The notes under the pieces are model-generated. The model was not told the DNA's origin. It saw only the letters and a program-made list of their open reading frames with translations, and searched no databases. The position numbers and the translations under genes are program-made. Of a stretch of 64,000 nt of DNA, positions 32,114 to 39,282 are shown piece by piece. The DNA is from Gillisia limnaea DSM 15749 (GTDB taxonomy: Bacteria > Bacteroidota > Bacteroidia > Flavobacteriales > Flavobacteriaceae), in contig NZ_JH594606.1 of assembly GCF_000243235.1 (NCBI RefSeq), positions 887,752-951,751 on the forward strand, in the 5' to 3' direction. Each line of letters begins with the position of its first letter. Position 1 is the stretch's first letter.

Positions 32114-32743
32114 TTAAGAGTGCAAACCACATTCTCTGTTCGACAATACTTTTGTTGGATCAAAATATTTAAACTCGTTAGGAAGTTCCTTTTCTACCAG
32201 GTAAATATTGAGTTTTTGATCACTCCAATGATAAAACGGACTCACTTTTAGAATCCCATCTTTGCTATAACTTAAAATATCTATACTATCCCTAAAATCT
32301 GTTTGGCCTTTCCTTAAATTGGTAAACCAAACATCCGGGTTTTGTTCTTTCATAGCACGTTGAAAAGGTTCCAGTTTTACCTGCCTGCTAAATTCTTCAA
32401 ACTCGGGGCTTTCCAATTGGGGAATCCCTCCCATGATCGCTTCCCTGTAAGCTGCAGTTTGTTCCGGGTTATAAAGCTTAACATTCAGGTTTAAAATATC
32501 GATTACCGCATTGGCGTGTTTATAGGTTTGAGGCGTGTTATAACCGGTATCACACCAAATCACATCTATATTTGGTTCAACTTGAACACAGGCATGCAAA
32601 ATAGCAGCTTCGTAAGGCCTGAAATTTGTTGTTACAACTGGACGTTGCTTATCCAGAATCGCCCATTGTATAATTTCAGAGGGAGGAACTCCCTTCAATT
32701 GCCGGTTAAGCACTTCTAATTCTTTTTCGGTATAATTCTTCAT
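32114..32743 (-). CDS. cysH: Phosphoadenylyl/adenylyl-sulfate reductase
   Basis: The 209-residue enzyme reduces activated sulfate to sulfite. TTNFRPYEAAILH is the family's N-terminal phosphate-binding region, VIWCDTGYNTPQTYKHA follows, and the C terminus ECGLHS carries the catalytic Cys. The two Cys pairs that ligate the 4Fe-4S cluster of APS reductases are absent, so it is of the PAPS-reductase type. No APS kinase is seen in the window; that gene must lie elsewhere, or this enzyme uses APS without a cluster. Its start overlaps the stop of the DUF2061 gene by 4 bases. Confidence 0.92.
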   Translation of the reverse strand: MKNYTEKELEVLNRQLKGVPPSEIIQWAILDKQRPVVTTNFRPYEAAILHACVQVEPNIDVIWCDTGYNTPQTYKHANAVIDILNLNVKLYNPEQTAAYREAIMGGIPQLESPEFEEFSRQVKLEPFQRAMKEQNPDVWFTNLRKGQTDFRDSIDILSYSKDGILKVSPFYHWSDQKLNIYLVEKELPNEFKYFDPTKVLSNRECGLHS

Positions 32744-32997
32744 GATTTTTCCTTTCCCAATGTTATTCTATTCCAAATTCTTTCGTGACCAAAATAGAGT
32801 ACCATTTTTGATATTACTTCAATTGAGCCAATTGCAACGGCAGTCTTTATTTCGCCGGTCAACAACCAGGAAATTAAAATAGTATCTGTGGTTCCAACTA
32901 TTCGCCAGCTTATGGCCTTTGCAATACTGCGCAAAGGTTTTTCCGTACTCTTATCCTTATTAAAACTAGTTTTCGTCACGGATTGCTGTATTAACAT
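32740..32997 (-). CDS. DUF2061 small membrane protein
   Basis: The 85-residue protein has the DUF2061 pattern SIAKAISWRIVGTTDTILISWLLTGE and a second hydrophobic stretch (IKTAVAIGSIEVISKMVLYFGHERIWNRI), about two transmembrane helices. Members are commonly encoded in sulfate-assimilation operons, and a role in anion movement has been guessed but not shown. It overlaps cysH by 4 bases and follows the Rrf2 regulator by 132 bases, so it opens the sulfate-reduction part of the cluster. Confidence 0.85.
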   Translation of the reverse strand: MLIQQSVTKTSFNKDKSTEKPLRSIAKAISWRIVGTTDTILISWLLTGEIKTAVAIGSIEVISKMVLYFGHERIWNRITLGKEKS

Positions 32998-33129
32998 AAC
33001 TCTTATTTTACAACTTAGGATAATACCCCATCGGGTTACTAGGTTATTTGGTAAATGTAACCTTGCTCCATCTAAAAGCCAATTAAAATTGGCTTAAATT
33101 ATTTATTTTAACATTTTATATCTGATCTA

Positions 33130-33546
33130 TTAAAACTTTCCGGCAATATCTGCCAGGGTATTCTCTCCTAATACTCTCAAAGTAGAGTCCCGTACCTGGA
33201 TCATTAATCTATTTACAGAACACAAGCTTTCATCAGGACAATCGGAACATTTTTCATAATAATTCAAACTCACGCAAGGCAACATCGCGATTGGACCTTC
33301 CAAAACCCTGATTACATCGATCATTGAAATATCTTTGGGTTCCCTTAACAAATAATATCCCCCGCCTTTTCCCTTTTTTGAACCCAGAAATCCCGCTTTT
33401 CTCAAAATGAGCAAAATACTCTCCAGAAATTTGAGTGAAATATTCTCACTTTCTGCAATATTTGGCGTTTGAACAGGTTTTCTATCAGTTTGTCTGGCGA
33501 GATAAGTCAGGGCCTTTATCCCGTATTTTGTTTTTTTTGAAAGCAT
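33130..33546 (-). CDS. Rrf2-family transcriptional regulator
   Basis: The 138-residue protein is a winged-helix repressor: LSKKTKYGIKALTYLARQ at the start, the KFLESILLILRKAGFLGSKKGKGGGYYL recognition/wing region and DVIRVLEGPIA. Four Cys (91, 100, 103, 109) lie in the region where IscR/NsrR-type members bind an iron-sulfur cluster; CymR-type members instead sense the cysteine synthase complex. Its place directly before the sulfate-assimilation genes suggests a CymR- or IscR-like control of sulfur metabolism. An inverted repeat sits just upstream of its start codon, suggesting autoregulation. Confidence 0.88.
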   Translation of the reverse strand: MLSKKTKYGIKALTYLARQTDRKPVQTPNIAESENISLKFLESILLILRKAGFLGSKKGKGGGYYLLREPKDISMIDVIRVLEGPIAMLPCVSLNYYEKCSDCPDESLCSVNRLMIQVRDSTLRVLGENTLADIAGKF

Positions 33547-33550
33547 AAAG

Positions 33551-33570
33551 CGAATATAATTAATTATTCG
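33551..33570. promoter_or_regulatory. Inverted repeat upstream of the Rrf2 gene
   Basis: CGAATA-TAATTAAT-TATTCG: 6-bp perfect arms around an AT-rich centre, 4 bases before the ATG. Its size and position fit an autoregulatory Rrf2 operator. Confidence 0.45.
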
Positions 33571-33687
33571 TTTTATGTCCTGTCCTATAATTCCCTTTAC
33601 ACTATTCTTTAACTTAATTCCATCTTAGACCTGGTTCCTTAGCTGGCTTCCAGCAACTTGATTATTTACTGCCAGATGTTTCATTTA

Positions 33688-34857
33688 TCAGGAATTTAAG
33701 GCCTGTTTTAAATCTCCAATAATATCATCCACGTGCTCCAACCCCACCGAAACCCTTACCAAACCCGGATAAATCCCTGTTTCCAACCTTTCCTCTTCAC
33801 TTAATTTACTATGTGTGGTGGATGCCGGATGGGTTACTATACTCCGGGTGTCGCCTAAATTTGCCGATAATGAACAAAGTTTTATAGCATCTATGAAACT
33901 CCTTCCGGCTTCAATTCCGCCTTTTATTATAAATGAAACCACATTGCCACCCTGTTTCATTTGTTTCCTGGCTATTTCATAGTCCGGATGCGACTTTAAA
34001 AACGGATATTTCACACGTTCTACCCTGGGTTCCTTTTCAAGAAATTCGGCTACTTTCAAGGCATTTTCACAATGCCGGTCAAGCCGTACCGCAAGGGTTT
34101 CCAGGCTTTTGGAAAGTATCCAGGCATTAAATGGAGATAAAGCCGGGCCCGTATTCCTTGAAAACAAATAGATCTCCCTTATCAAATTTGCTCTTCCCAC
34201 AGTAACTCCGCCTAAAACCCTGCCCTGCCCGTCTATTAATTTTGTGGCCGAATGTATAACCAGATCTGCCCCAAATTTTATTGGATTTTGTAAATAAGGG
34301 GTCGCAAAACAATTGTCAATGATCAGGATAAGATTATGCTTTTTTGCGATCACTCCCAATTTTTCAAGATCCAGAATATCCAAGCCCGGGTTGGTAGGCG
34401 TTTCAGCAAACAATATTTTAGTCTCCGGTTTAATCAAACTTTCAATTTTATCCACTTCTGTAACACTAAAATAACTGTGGCTTATGTTCCACTTCGGAAA
34501 ATATTTGGTGAACAGCGTATGTGTAGATCCAAAAACCGATCTTCCCGAAATAACATGATCTCCGCTATTAAGCAATGCCGCCAGAGTGGAAAATATAGCC
34601 GACATTCCTGTTGCAAAGGCATATCCGGTTTCCGCACCTTCCATGGCCGCAATCTTATCCACAAATTCTGAAGTATTGGGATTGGAAAACCGGCTGTAGA
34701 TATTCCGCTCTTTTTCTTCTGAAAATGAAGCCCTCATATCCTCTGCATCCTCAAAAACATAACTGGAGGTTAAATACAAGGGAGCAGAATGTTCGAGATA
34801 CTGTGACCTTTCGATCTGGGTACGGATAGCGGTTGTTTCAATGTTTTTGAACTCCAT
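33688..34857 (-). CDS. metZ: O-succinylhomoserine/O-acetylhomoserine sulfhydrylase-like enzyme (MetZ type)
   Basis: The 389-residue PLP enzyme of the Cys/Met metabolism family has RFSNPNTSEF, ATGMSAIFSTLAALL, FAETPTNPGLD and the PLP lysine in HSATKLIDGQG (Lys206). The C-terminal STTHSKLSEEER is typical of the family. It is the last gene of the methionine cluster, 5 bases after hom. With metY present it makes a second sulfhydrylase or gamma-synthase, and the exact substrate cannot be read from the sequence. Confidence 0.9.
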   Translation of the reverse strand: MEFKNIETTAIRTQIERSQYLEHSAPLYLTSSYVFEDAEDMRASFSEEKERNIYSRFSNPNTSEFVDKIAAMEGAETGYAFATGMSAIFSTLAALLNSGDHVISGRSVFGSTHTLFTKYFPKWNISHSYFSVTEVDKIESLIKPETKILFAETPTNPGLDILDLEKLGVIAKKHNLILIIDNCFATPYLQNPIKFGADLVIHSATKLIDGQGRVLGGVTVGRANLIREIYLFSRNTGPALSPFNAWILSKSLETLAVRLDRHCENALKVAEFLEKEPRVERVKYPFLKSHPDYEIARKQMKQGGNVVSFIIKGGIEAGRSFIDAIKLCSLSANLGDTRSIVTHPASTTHSKLSEEERLETGIYPGLVRVSVGLEHVDDIIGDLKQALNS

Positions 34858-34862
34858 TGTTT

Positions 34863-35948
34863 TTAGTTTTTACTGTTTTCGATAGTTCCTGAAAGCTTCA
34901 AAATATCTGAAAGCACTCCTCGTGCGGTAACTGCTGCACCAGCCCCTGCACCCTGGATCACAATGGGACGCTCACCATAAGATTCGGTATAAATTTCAAA
35001 GGAAGCATCGGCGTGTTGAAGGCTCCCAAAAGGGGAGGTTTTCTTTTCATTTACAAGTTTCACCTCCAGGGAACCGGTTGCCACCTTCAATTCGCCAATA
35101 TGCCGTATGACCTCATCTTGTTGCAAAGCTGATCTTAGATTCTGAAATCCTGAATTTAGATCGGACTGATTATTTCTGAAATTTTCCAGACTGCTGCCTC
35201 CATTCAAATGTACCGGCACCAGGTCCTGGATTTTTATTTCTGAAAGTTCCTTTTTCAGCTGAAGTTCCCGCGCCAGAATCAATAATTTCCGGCCTACATC
35301 CTTTCCGGAAAGATCAATTCTTGGATCGGGTTCTGTAAACCCCTTCTCCCCGGCTTCGGTTAAAACAGTATCAAAAGATTTTTCAGATTCAGAAAAAGTA
35401 TTAAAAATATAACTCAGAGATCCTGAAAATACTCCCCGTATCTTTGTCACTTTTTCTCCGGAAGCATATAAATTTTTTAATGTTTCAACCACCGGCAATC
35501 CGGCACCCACATTGGTTTCATAAAAAAACTGCCTGTTGTACTTTTTCAAATCCTTCCGCAGGTTCAAATAGAATTCTGTAGAAAGTGTATTTGCCACTTT
35601 ATTTGCGGCCACAATATGAAATCCGTTCTTTATCAAAAAAGGATACTTCGCAACCAGTTCTTCACTTGCCGTAGCATCCACCGCTACCAGGTTTTCAAGT
35701 TGATGCCGCTTCAAATAATCAATAATATCTTTGAGTTTGTAAGGCACTCCAAAGGTTTTAAAATTCGCTTCCCAGGAAGGCGTAATTCCCTTTTTCTCAA
35801 AAAATGCGGTACTGGAATTTACAACTACCGGTAAATTCAATTCGAGTTCCCCATTCTCCCCAAGTTGTTTCTTTAGACCTAGTATTTGATTAATCAGCGT
35901 GCTGCCAACATTACCTACTCCAAAGAGCACGATGTTTATTGTTTTCAT
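34863..35948 (-). CDS. hom: Homoserine dehydrogenase
   Basis: The 361-residue protein has an NAD(P)-binding motif (NIVLFGVGNVGSTLINQIL, GxGxxG at 10-15), then VAANKVANT, ETNVGAGLPVVETLKNL and RGVFSGSLSYIFNTFSE with the catalytic region TEPDPRIDLSGKDVGRKLLILARE. It reduces aspartate semialdehyde to homoserine, the acceptor for methionine synthesis. It is not fused to aspartokinase and has no obvious ACT domain. Its start codon lies inside the metX frame (38-base overlap), because the GxGxxG motif requires that start. Confidence 0.93.
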   Translation of the reverse strand: MKTINIVLFGVGNVGSTLINQILGLKKQLGENGELELNLPVVVNSSTAFFEKKGITPSWEANFKTFGVPYKLKDIIDYLKRHQLENLVAVDATASEELVAKYPFLIKNGFHIVAANKVANTLSTEFYLNLRKDLKKYNRQFFYETNVGAGLPVVETLKNLYASGEKVTKIRGVFSGSLSYIFNTFSESEKSFDTVLTEAGEKGFTEPDPRIDLSGKDVGRKLLILARELQLKKELSEIKIQDLVPVHLNGGSSLENFRNNQSDLNSGFQNLRSALQQDEVIRHIGELKVATGSLEVKLVNEKKTSPFGSLQHADASFEIYTESYGERPIVIQGAGAGAAVTARGVLSDILKLSGTIENSKN

Positions 35949-36924
35949 TTGTTGTTTTGTTTGTTTGAAAAATTGGGTTTAAAAACCCTGCCAACTGGGC
36001 ATTTTCGATTAAAAAGGCGTCGTGTCCATGAACCGATTTGATCTCGTAAATGTGTACGTTTTTCTTTCGTAAAGAAAGATCTACAAAGGTTTCCCAGTTA
36101 TCATCCGGCAGAAAAAACCGATCGGAATTCACCGTAATTATATGAATATCAGATTCAACTTTAGCTGCAGCGCTTATATAATCTCCGTTTCCATTACTTA
36201 TATCAATAGTGGTAAGCAAATGGTTCATGAGTTTATAAGTCGCCAGTTGAAAACGTTCTTCCAGCTTATTCCCGTGATACTCCAGCCAGCGTTCTATAGT
36301 CCAGCTTCCTTCATTTTGTTCATGAAAACCTCCAAATTTGGCCGTAAACGACTGCGGACTCCTGTAAAAGGTCATTGCATGCATCCTGGCATCTTTCACC
36401 GGCTCTGCCGAATTGTTTAGAATCTGGTCCTGAACTTTACACAGCGCCTTTACCCAGTGAGTCGCCTTATAATCTGTCGCGATGGGAAAAAGATGCCGAA
36501 TCAAGGATGGCTTTAATACCGCCATTTCCCAAAGCAATGCTCCGCCAATAGATCCCCCTATCCCTGCAAAAATTTCGGTTATTTCAAGCCTTTCAATAGT
36601 TTCAACAAATATTTTAGCGATATCCCGAAGCGTGAATTCCTTATAATTATGGAGCAAATGTGCCGACTTTCCGGTGAACCCATTCCCCGGCATATCCAGG
36701 GCTAAAATGGTATAATCCCGGGGATCTATACTTTTCCCTTCTCCCACGATCTCATTCCACCAACCATTTTTTCCGGTTATTTCAGAATTTCCACTCAGGG
36801 AATGATTTACCAGAACGATCGGTGCTGTCCCTAATTCCCTTCCGAAAATTTGATAGCTTAAATGAATATTTTGAACAGTCCCTTTACTATTCTCAAATTC
36901 TGATATTGTTATTTCCTGAAGCAT
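35911..36924 (-). CDS. metX: Homoserine O-acetyltransferase-family enzyme
   Basis: The 337-residue alpha/beta-hydrolase has VLVNHSLSGNSE (oxyanion region), the nucleophile Ser125 in GIGGSIGGAL, the Asp in VNSDRFFLPD and the His in SVHGHDAFL, so the catalytic triad is complete. It transfers acetyl (or succinyl) to homoserine, making the substrate of MetY. It lies 89 bases after metY, and its last 38 bases overlap hom. The length is close to that of MetX proteins, slightly short in the cap. Confidence 0.92.
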   Translation of the reverse strand: MLQEITISEFENSKGTVQNIHLSYQIFGRELGTAPIVLVNHSLSGNSEITGKNGWWNEIVGEGKSIDPRDYTILALDMPGNGFTGKSAHLLHNYKEFTLRDIAKIFVETIERLEITEIFAGIGGSIGGALLWEMAVLKPSLIRHLFPIATDYKATHWVKALCKVQDQILNNSAEPVKDARMHAMTFYRSPQSFTAKFGGFHEQNEGSWTIERWLEYHGNKLEERFQLATYKLMNHLLTTIDISNGNGDYISAAAKVESDIHIITVNSDRFFLPDDNWETFVDLSLRKKNVHIYEIKSVHGHDAFLIENAQLAGFLNPIFQTNKTTNENNKHRALWSR

Positions 36925-37013
36925 GCTTTTTATGTTTTTTTACTGAAATCAATCCTGACAAGTTAAACCGAAAATCCACCTTAGCATCGGTTTGCCAAAA
37001 GTTCCCCTCCTTC

Positions 37014-38306
37014 TTACAACACTACCTTTTTATCGATCTTTGCAAAAGCCTGTTTCAAATCCAATTTCAGGTCTGCCAGATCTTCCAGTCCAACCGAAAG
37101 TCGAATAAGATCTTTTGTAACTCCGGCAGCTTCTTGTTGCTCTTCATTTAACTGCTGATGCGTTGTGCTGGAAGGGTGAATAATAAGGGATTTAGTGTCA
37201 CCAATATTTGCAAGGAGTGAGAAGATTTTGGTTTCATCGGCGATTACTTTTGCCGATTCAAATCCGCCGTCTACTCCAAAAGTCACAATTCCGCTTTGCC
37301 CTTTTGGTAGATATTTCTTCGCAAGATCATAATATGGACTTTCCTCCAGGCCTGGATAATTCACCCATTTAACCTCCGGTTGCTGCTTAAGCCATTGGGC
37401 CAGTTCCAAAGCATTTTCACTATGTTTTTTGATTCTTAGTTCCAAGGTTTCCAATCCCTGGATGATTTGAAAAGCATTAAACGGACTCAAAACAGCTCCG
37501 TGGTCCCGCAATCCTTCGATACGCACCTTGGCAATAAACGCGGCTTCCTTTAAAGCATCGTGATAAACAAGTCCATGGTACCCGGCCGAAGGCTCTGTGA
37601 ACTCAGGGAATTTTCCGTTTGCCCAGTCGAATTTCCCTGCATCAATGATCACTCCGCCTAAGGATGTTCCATTTCCATTGATATATTTTGTAAGGGAATG
37701 GATCACGATATCGGCACCGTGCTCAATGGGATTAAGAAGTGAAGGAGTCGCCACCGTATTATCTACAAAAAGCGGAACTTTATGCGCTTTGGCATAGTTT
37801 GAAATCGCTTTTATATCCAGCACATCGAGTTTTGGATTCCCAAGGGATTCAATAAAGAACACCCGTGTATTTTCCTGAACGGCCTTGTCAAAATTTTCAG
37901 GATCTGAAGGATCTACAAACGTGGTTGTAATCCCAAACCTGGGTAAAGTAACACTTAAAAGGTTGTACGTCCCACCATAAAGACTGTTGGAAGCAACGAT
38001 ATGATCTCCAGATCTTAACAAGGTTAGCAAGGATGTATTTATTGCTGCTGTCCCCGATGCAGTCACCACAGCTGCAATACCACCTTCAAGCGCTGCAAGC
38101 CGCTGTTCAAGGATATCGTTCGTGGGATTGTTGATGCGGGTGTAAATAAATCCGGGTTCGGCCAGTGAAAATAAATTAGCGGCGTGATCGGAATTTTTAA
38201 ATACATAGGAGGTGGTTTGATAAATTGGAACTGCCCTGGTTCCTCCGTTTGCAGTTACATCGTGTCCTGCGTGCAGTGCATTTGTTGCGAATTTTTGTGT
38301 ACTCAT
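37014..38306 (-). CDS. metY: O-acetylhomoserine sulfhydrylase
   Basis: The 430-residue PLP enzyme shows FATNALHAGHD, YTRINNPTNDILEQRLAALEGG, SNSLYGGTYNLL, ESLGNPKLDVLDI and the PLP lysine in HSLTKYINGNG (Lys207). These are the long-form signatures of O-acetylhomoserine aminocarboxypropyltransferase. It joins sulfide from the sulfite reductase to O-acetylhomoserine to make homocysteine. It is the first gene of the methionine cluster and lies downstream of two tandem Met/Cys leader-peptide attenuators. Confidence 0.95.
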   Translation of the reverse strand: MSTQKFATNALHAGHDVTANGGTRAVPIYQTTSYVFKNSDHAANLFSLAEPGFIYTRINNPTNDILEQRLAALEGGIAAVVTASGTAAINTSLLTLLRSGDHIVASNSLYGGTYNLLSVTLPRFGITTTFVDPSDPENFDKAVQENTRVFFIESLGNPKLDVLDIKAISNYAKAHKVPLFVDNTVATPSLLNPIEHGADIVIHSLTKYINGNGTSLGGVIIDAGKFDWANGKFPEFTEPSAGYHGLVYHDALKEAAFIAKVRIEGLRDHGAVLSPFNAFQIIQGLETLELRIKKHSENALELAQWLKQQPEVKWVNYPGLEESPYYDLAKKYLPKGQSGIVTFGVDGGFESAKVIADETKIFSLLANIGDTKSLIIHPSSTTHQQLNEEQQEAAGVTKDLIRLSVGLEDLADLKLDLKQAFAKIDKKVVL

Positions 38307-38395
38307 GATTTTAAGTTTTAAATGATTAGTTAATATTTGTTGGTCTTTAGTGATTTAAGTTTTCTTTTATCTTTTGCCATTTGCTCCCCCTTTGG

Positions 38396-38413
38396 TCCCG
38401 ATCGCTATCGGGA
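38396..38413. repeat. REP-like palindrome TCCCGAT-CGCT-ATCGGGA
   Basis: It has 7-bp perfect arms, the same as at 4099-4116 and 39013-39033. It lies just downstream of terminator L2 on the - strand. Confidence 0.65.
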
Positions 38414-38427
38414 GGGGGGCTAAAAAA

Positions 38428-38459
38428 AAATCCCTTCAGCTGGATTGCCGAAGGGATTT
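38428..38459 (-). terminator. Attenuator terminator L2
   Basis: On the - strand AAATCCCTTC (38459 to 38450) pairs with GAAGGGATTT (38437 to 38428) in a perfect 10-bp stem, followed by a long T tract. The loop reads GGCAATCCAGCT; it shares ATCCAGCT with terminator L1. It begins 22 bases after leader L2 ends and lies 121 bases before the metY start. Confidence 0.85.
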
Positions 38460-38481
38460 AGGAATTGAACTCTATAGTTAA

Positions 38482-38553
38482 TTATATCCTGAATTTCTGG
38501 CAATAGCGGGTTGGTGCGTACATCATACACATTTGCATTATACAACACATCAT
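38482..38553 (-). CDS. Leader peptide L2 (Met/Cys-rich)
   Basis: ATG at 38553 opens 23 codons reading MMCCIMQMCMMYAPT and then RYCQKFRI, with TAA at 38484-38482. Eight of its first eleven codons are Met or Cys... specifically Met at 1, 2, 6, 8, 10, 11 and Cys at 3, 4, 9, with one further Cys at 18. Bases encoding Tyr17-Cys18 (ATTGCC, 38504 to 38499) are complementary to GGCAAT in the terminator loop (38449 to 38444), adjacent to its 5' arm. Stalling on the Met/Cys run would leave this segment free to block the terminator. The peptide and hairpin are seen; the mechanism is inference from classical attenuators. Confidence 0.75.
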   Translation of the reverse strand: MMCCIMQMCMMYAPTRYCQKFRI

Positions 38554-38590
38554 TTTTTCTATTGCCGGGTTAATATTCATTTTCTTTTAT

Positions 38591-38666
<76 letters not shown>

Positions 38667-38678
38667 GAATCTCAAAAA

Positions 38679-38708
38679 AAAAGACCGCTGCGGTGGCAGC
38701 GGTCTTTT
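38679..38708 (-). terminator. Attenuator terminator L3
   Basis: On the - strand AAAAGACCGCTGC (38708 to 38696) pairs with GCAGCGGTCTTTT (38691 to 38679), a perfect 13-bp stem with a CACC loop and a following T tract. The 5' arm begins 21 bases after leader L3 ends. Confidence 0.88.
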
Positions 38709-38729
38709 GCAATTCTTATAATTTAAGTT

Positions 38730-38780
38730 TTATGCAATTGGACACGCTGCGGAATTTCTCCCCATCATACACATCATCAT
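38730..38780 (-). CDS. Leader peptide L3 (Met/Cys-rich)
   Basis: ATG at 38780 opens 16 codons, MMMCMMGRNSAACPIA, with TAA at 38732-38730. The first six codons are five Met and one Cys. The Ala-Ala codons (GCAGCG, 38750 to 38745) are an exact complement of CGCTGC in the terminator's 5' arm. A ribosome held on codons 1-6 would expose this segment and allow antitermination; one finishing the peptide would mask it. A Bacteroidota promoter lies 41 bases upstream (38821-38853). It is the first of two modules in series before metY. Confidence 0.78.
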   Translation of the reverse strand: MMMCMMGRNSAACPIA

Positions 38781-38820
38781 ATTGCAAATAAACTGGTACA
38801 TTTTCTTGTTTTGAATTTTA

Positions 38821-38853
38821 CAAATGTAACGACAGAAACTTTTATAAAACAAA
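38821..38853 (-). promoter_or_regulatory. Promoter of the methionine cluster
   Basis: On the - strand TTTG (38853 to 38850) and TACATTTG (38828 to 38821) are separated by 21 bases, fitting the Bacteroidota -33/-7 consensus. The transcript would start near 38814 and run into leader L3. Confidence 0.6.
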
Positions 38854-38959
38854 TTTATTTTTAAATAAATGAAAATAAAGATTAGAATCCCTATAATCAT
38901 TGGGCTTATAGGGCCTCAAAATTTTAAAAAAAACTTCTCTCTTGTTTTTTTGAACTTAT

Positions 38960-39115
38960 ATACTCTTTTAATCCCGAATTTTGCGCCAGGGATGGAGCGG
39001 TTGCTGGAGCTCTCCCGATTTTTTTTATCGGGAAGCGACCCGCGAGAGCCCGCCGTGAGCCGGCCTGACCAGATGGGAAGGCCTTTTGGCAAAACGGGGC
39101 GTTCAACACAGTTTA
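38960..39115. repeat. Dispersed flavobacterial repeat element
   Basis: A GC-rich island (GCCAGGGATGGAGCGG, then a TCCCGAT hairpin at 39013-39033, GCGACCCGCGAGAGCCC, GCCGTGAGCCGGCC) resembles the non-coding palindromic elements common between genes in Flavobacteriia. Frames crossing it are not considered genes. Confidence 0.55.
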
Positions 39116-39224
39116 AAAAAACGCTAAAGCAGTATGCTATTCATTCAAATTTTATACATTTGCCACTGATTGATACCAGGGTAATTTGACTGATTGCAAC
39201 CCTTTAAAAAACGCTAAAGCAGTA
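39112..39224. repeat. Direct repeat pair upstream of metK
   Basis: TTTAAAAAA(A)CGCTAAAGCAGTA occurs at 39112-39134 and 39203-39224, 90 bases apart, the second copy 58 bases before the metK ATG. Between them TACATTTG (39155-39162) fits the -7 promoter element, but no -33 TTTG is visible. The pair may be regulatory or the scar of an insertion. Confidence 0.5.
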
Positions 39225-39282
39225 GTATCTCCTTTAGCCTTTCACGTCAAATAGCCTCTTACTTTTAATTTAAATATATTAA

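Noticed and set aside
32998-33129. SAM-II or other riboswitch ahead of the DUF2061 gene
   Set aside because: The spacer has no recognisable pseudoknot consensus or terminator; nothing supports it by eye.
38869-39189. 106-codon frame upstream of metK
   Set aside because: It spans a dispersed palindromic element, an artefact of GC-rich repeat DNA.
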